Assembly: GCA_003485885.1 (NCBI GenBank) | Contig: DNHM01000515.1 | Location: forward strand, 1 to 6,476 | DNA length: 6,476 bases | Origin: Acidimicrobiaceae bacterium | GTDB lineage: Bacteria > Actinomycetota > Acidimicrobiia > Acidimicrobiales > UBA10347 | Reading direction: 5' to 3' | Part shown: piece after piece, positions 5,453-6,476 of the stretch | Layout of the letters: every line of letters begins with the position of its first letter | How positions within the stretch are numbered: position 1 is the stretch's first letter | The notes under the pieces: model-generated | Told to the model about the DNA's origin: nothing | Seen by the model: the letters and a program-made list of their open reading frames with translations, nothing else | Databases searched by the model: none | Program-made: the position numbers and the translations under genes

Positions 5453-6476
5453 CGATCGACCGTCGTATCGAGCAGCTCAACCAACACCGCGGCAGAGGGC
5501 TGGTACAGCTCGTCGCTTCTGCCTTCGACGAACGAGCGCAGGCCGCTGACCTGCATCACCGCGGTCTTGTAGGTTGAGAACACGTTCCACCAGTGGACCG
5601 ACTCGCGATTCACAGGATGGCCGGTGACCGACTCGTAACGAGTGAACAGATGCTCGGGCTCCCACGCATCATCGATCAGGTGTTCACGACGGCGGAGTGG
5701 CTGAGTGATCCAGCCAAGGTCCTCGTGCGGGTCACCCAGGTGTGTGAGTTCCCAATCAAGAAGACCGGTGATTTGGTCATGGTCGTCGAGCAAGATGTTG
5801 CCAGCCTTGAAGTCAGCGTGGACCAACACAGTTCGAGGGGATGGTGGCGCCTTCTGCTCGAGCCACCGGCTCGCCAGGGCAAGCTCAGGGTACGACTCGA
5901 GTCGGTCGCGTTCGAGCACAGATTGCCAGTAGCGCAACTCGTGGCTTGCAGCGTCGACGCCCGGATCGGTCAGGAACTGCTCAAATCCAGCACGACGCCA
6001 GTCGACCTGATGCACGGCGGCCAACAGGTCACAGAAACGCTGCGCTATGTCAACACGCTCGGATTCGGGACGTTCACCGTTGATCAGGTAGTAGTCACAG
6101 GTGCCTCCGAGCCGGGCCATCACCAGAGACGGTTTGCCGAGCGCTGCACCATCGGCGTCGAGCCAACGGGCAGGGGGCGATGGCACGCCGCTTCCTGCGA
6201 GCGCCTGCAAGATCGCGAACTCCGTGGCTCGGTCGGTTTCGATCAAGCCACCATCGGGATCACGACGAGCAATCAGTGATTCAGTGTGTTCTCCTGTCGA
6301 GTCGCTCCACGACAACTCGAACAGCCAGTTCTCGCGTGACCGCCCGGTGGAGACCGGTTCGACCGCCCCAACTCGCGGTGCCGAGTCCGGTCCCAACTGC
6401 TCGGCGATAAAATTTTCGAGCTGCGACCTTATGGCCTCGACCGTCGTGTTCTGGGTCGATCCCTCCGTCGCATCTG
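5449..6476 (-). CDS. APH-fold phosphotransferase of the ACAD10/11 (LvaA-like) type; start off right edge
   Basis: The 341 visible residues form a nearly complete kinase of the aminoglycoside-phosphotransferase fold. The reading frame is open to the right edge, and the residues before the TTG at 6394-6396 (VEAIRSQLENFIAEQL) form the usual N-terminal helix, so the true start probably lies just outside the window. In visible-residue numbering: a nucleotide loop TGRSRENWLFEL (43-54); LIARRDP (67-73), with Arg where many kinases have the ATP-binding Lys, as in the ACAD10/11 group; the catalytic loop HADFKAGN (219-226; D221, N226); and the metal-binding D240 in LLDWELTHLGDP. Proteins of this group are usually not antibiotic-resistance enzymes. 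The characterised members, mammalian ACAD10/11 kinase domains and Pseudomonas LvaA, phosphorylate the hydroxyl of 4-hydroxyacyl-CoA. Its place ahead of a CoA-transferase supports acyl-CoA metabolism. No acyl-CoA dehydrogenase partner is visible here. The stop overlaps the next gene's start (ATGA). Confidence 0.92.
   Translation of the reverse strand, partial: DATEGSTQNTTVEAIRSQLENFIAEQLGPDSAPRVGAVEPVSTGRSRENWLFELSWSDSTGEHTESLIARRDPDGGLIETDRATEFAILQALAGSGVPSPPARWLDADGAALGKPSLVMARLGGTCDYYLINGERPESERVDIAQRFCDLLAAVHQVDWRRAGFEQFLTDPGVDAASHELRYWQSVLERDRLESYPELALASRWLEQKAPPSPRTVLVHADFKAGNILLDDHDQITGLLDWELTHLGDPHEDLGWITQPLRRREHLIDDAWEPEHLFTRYESVTGHPVNRESVHWWNVFSTYKTAVMQVSGLRSFVEGRSDELYQPSAAVLVELLDTTVDR

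Noticed and set aside
5593..6279. Plus-strand open frame of 228 codons
   Set aside because: It lies opposite the phosphotransferase, whose catalytic motifs are clear; long antisense frames are common in GC-rich coding DNA.
6394..6396. TTG as the start of the phosphotransferase
   Set aside because: The frame is open upstream to the window edge and those residues form the expected N-terminal helix, so the true start is probably outside the window.
5449..6476. Phosphotransferase as an antibiotic-resistance gene
   Set aside because: The fold is shared with aminoglycoside phosphotransferases, but the RRDP and LLDWELTHLGDP motifs and the CoA-linked operon fit the ACAD10/11-type acyl-CoA kinases.

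Overview
This 6,476-base window is about 60% GC and gene-dense. Every supportable gene lies on the minus strand, so transcription runs from the right edge to the left. Base composition, GTG/ATG starts in overlapping junctions, and the mix of a class III CoA-transferase with an ACAD10/11-type phosphotransferase suggest a lipid-degrading actinobacterium, perhaps an acidimicrobial or marine lineage. That placement is inference; there is no rRNA or other phylogenetic marker here.

Right block (1399-6476) is a tightly packed four-gene operon. In transcription order it holds: an aminoglycoside-phosphotransferase-fold kinase of the ACAD10/11/LvaA kind (start off the right edge); a small 165-residue helical protein with no family I can name; a 384-residue two-lobed AttH/CrtC-like protein (DUF7064/DUF7065 type); and an 802-residue tandem CaiB/BaiF CoA-transferase. 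All three junctions are 4-base stop/start overlaps (ATGA, GTGA, ATGA), so the genes are very probably translated together and work in one pathway. A reasonable reading is activation and breakdown of an unusual, possibly hydroxylated, carboxylic acid: the transferase loads it onto CoA and the kinase, perhaps with its small partner, phosphorylates a hydroxyl so that it can leave. The substrate is unknown.

Centre (1183-1398) is a 216-base gap with no convincing gene. It holds an inverted repeat (1252-1282) of possible regulatory meaning.

Left block (1-1182) has a metal theme. A ZIP-family transporter of the ZIP9-like branch, with a histidine-rich loop, is followed after 108 bases by the start of a gene running off the left edge. 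That gene encodes the C-terminal (LarC2) domain of the nickel-pincer cofactor cyclometallase LarC. No gene on the plus strand, RNA gene, mobile element, CRISPR array or clear intrinsic terminator was seen.
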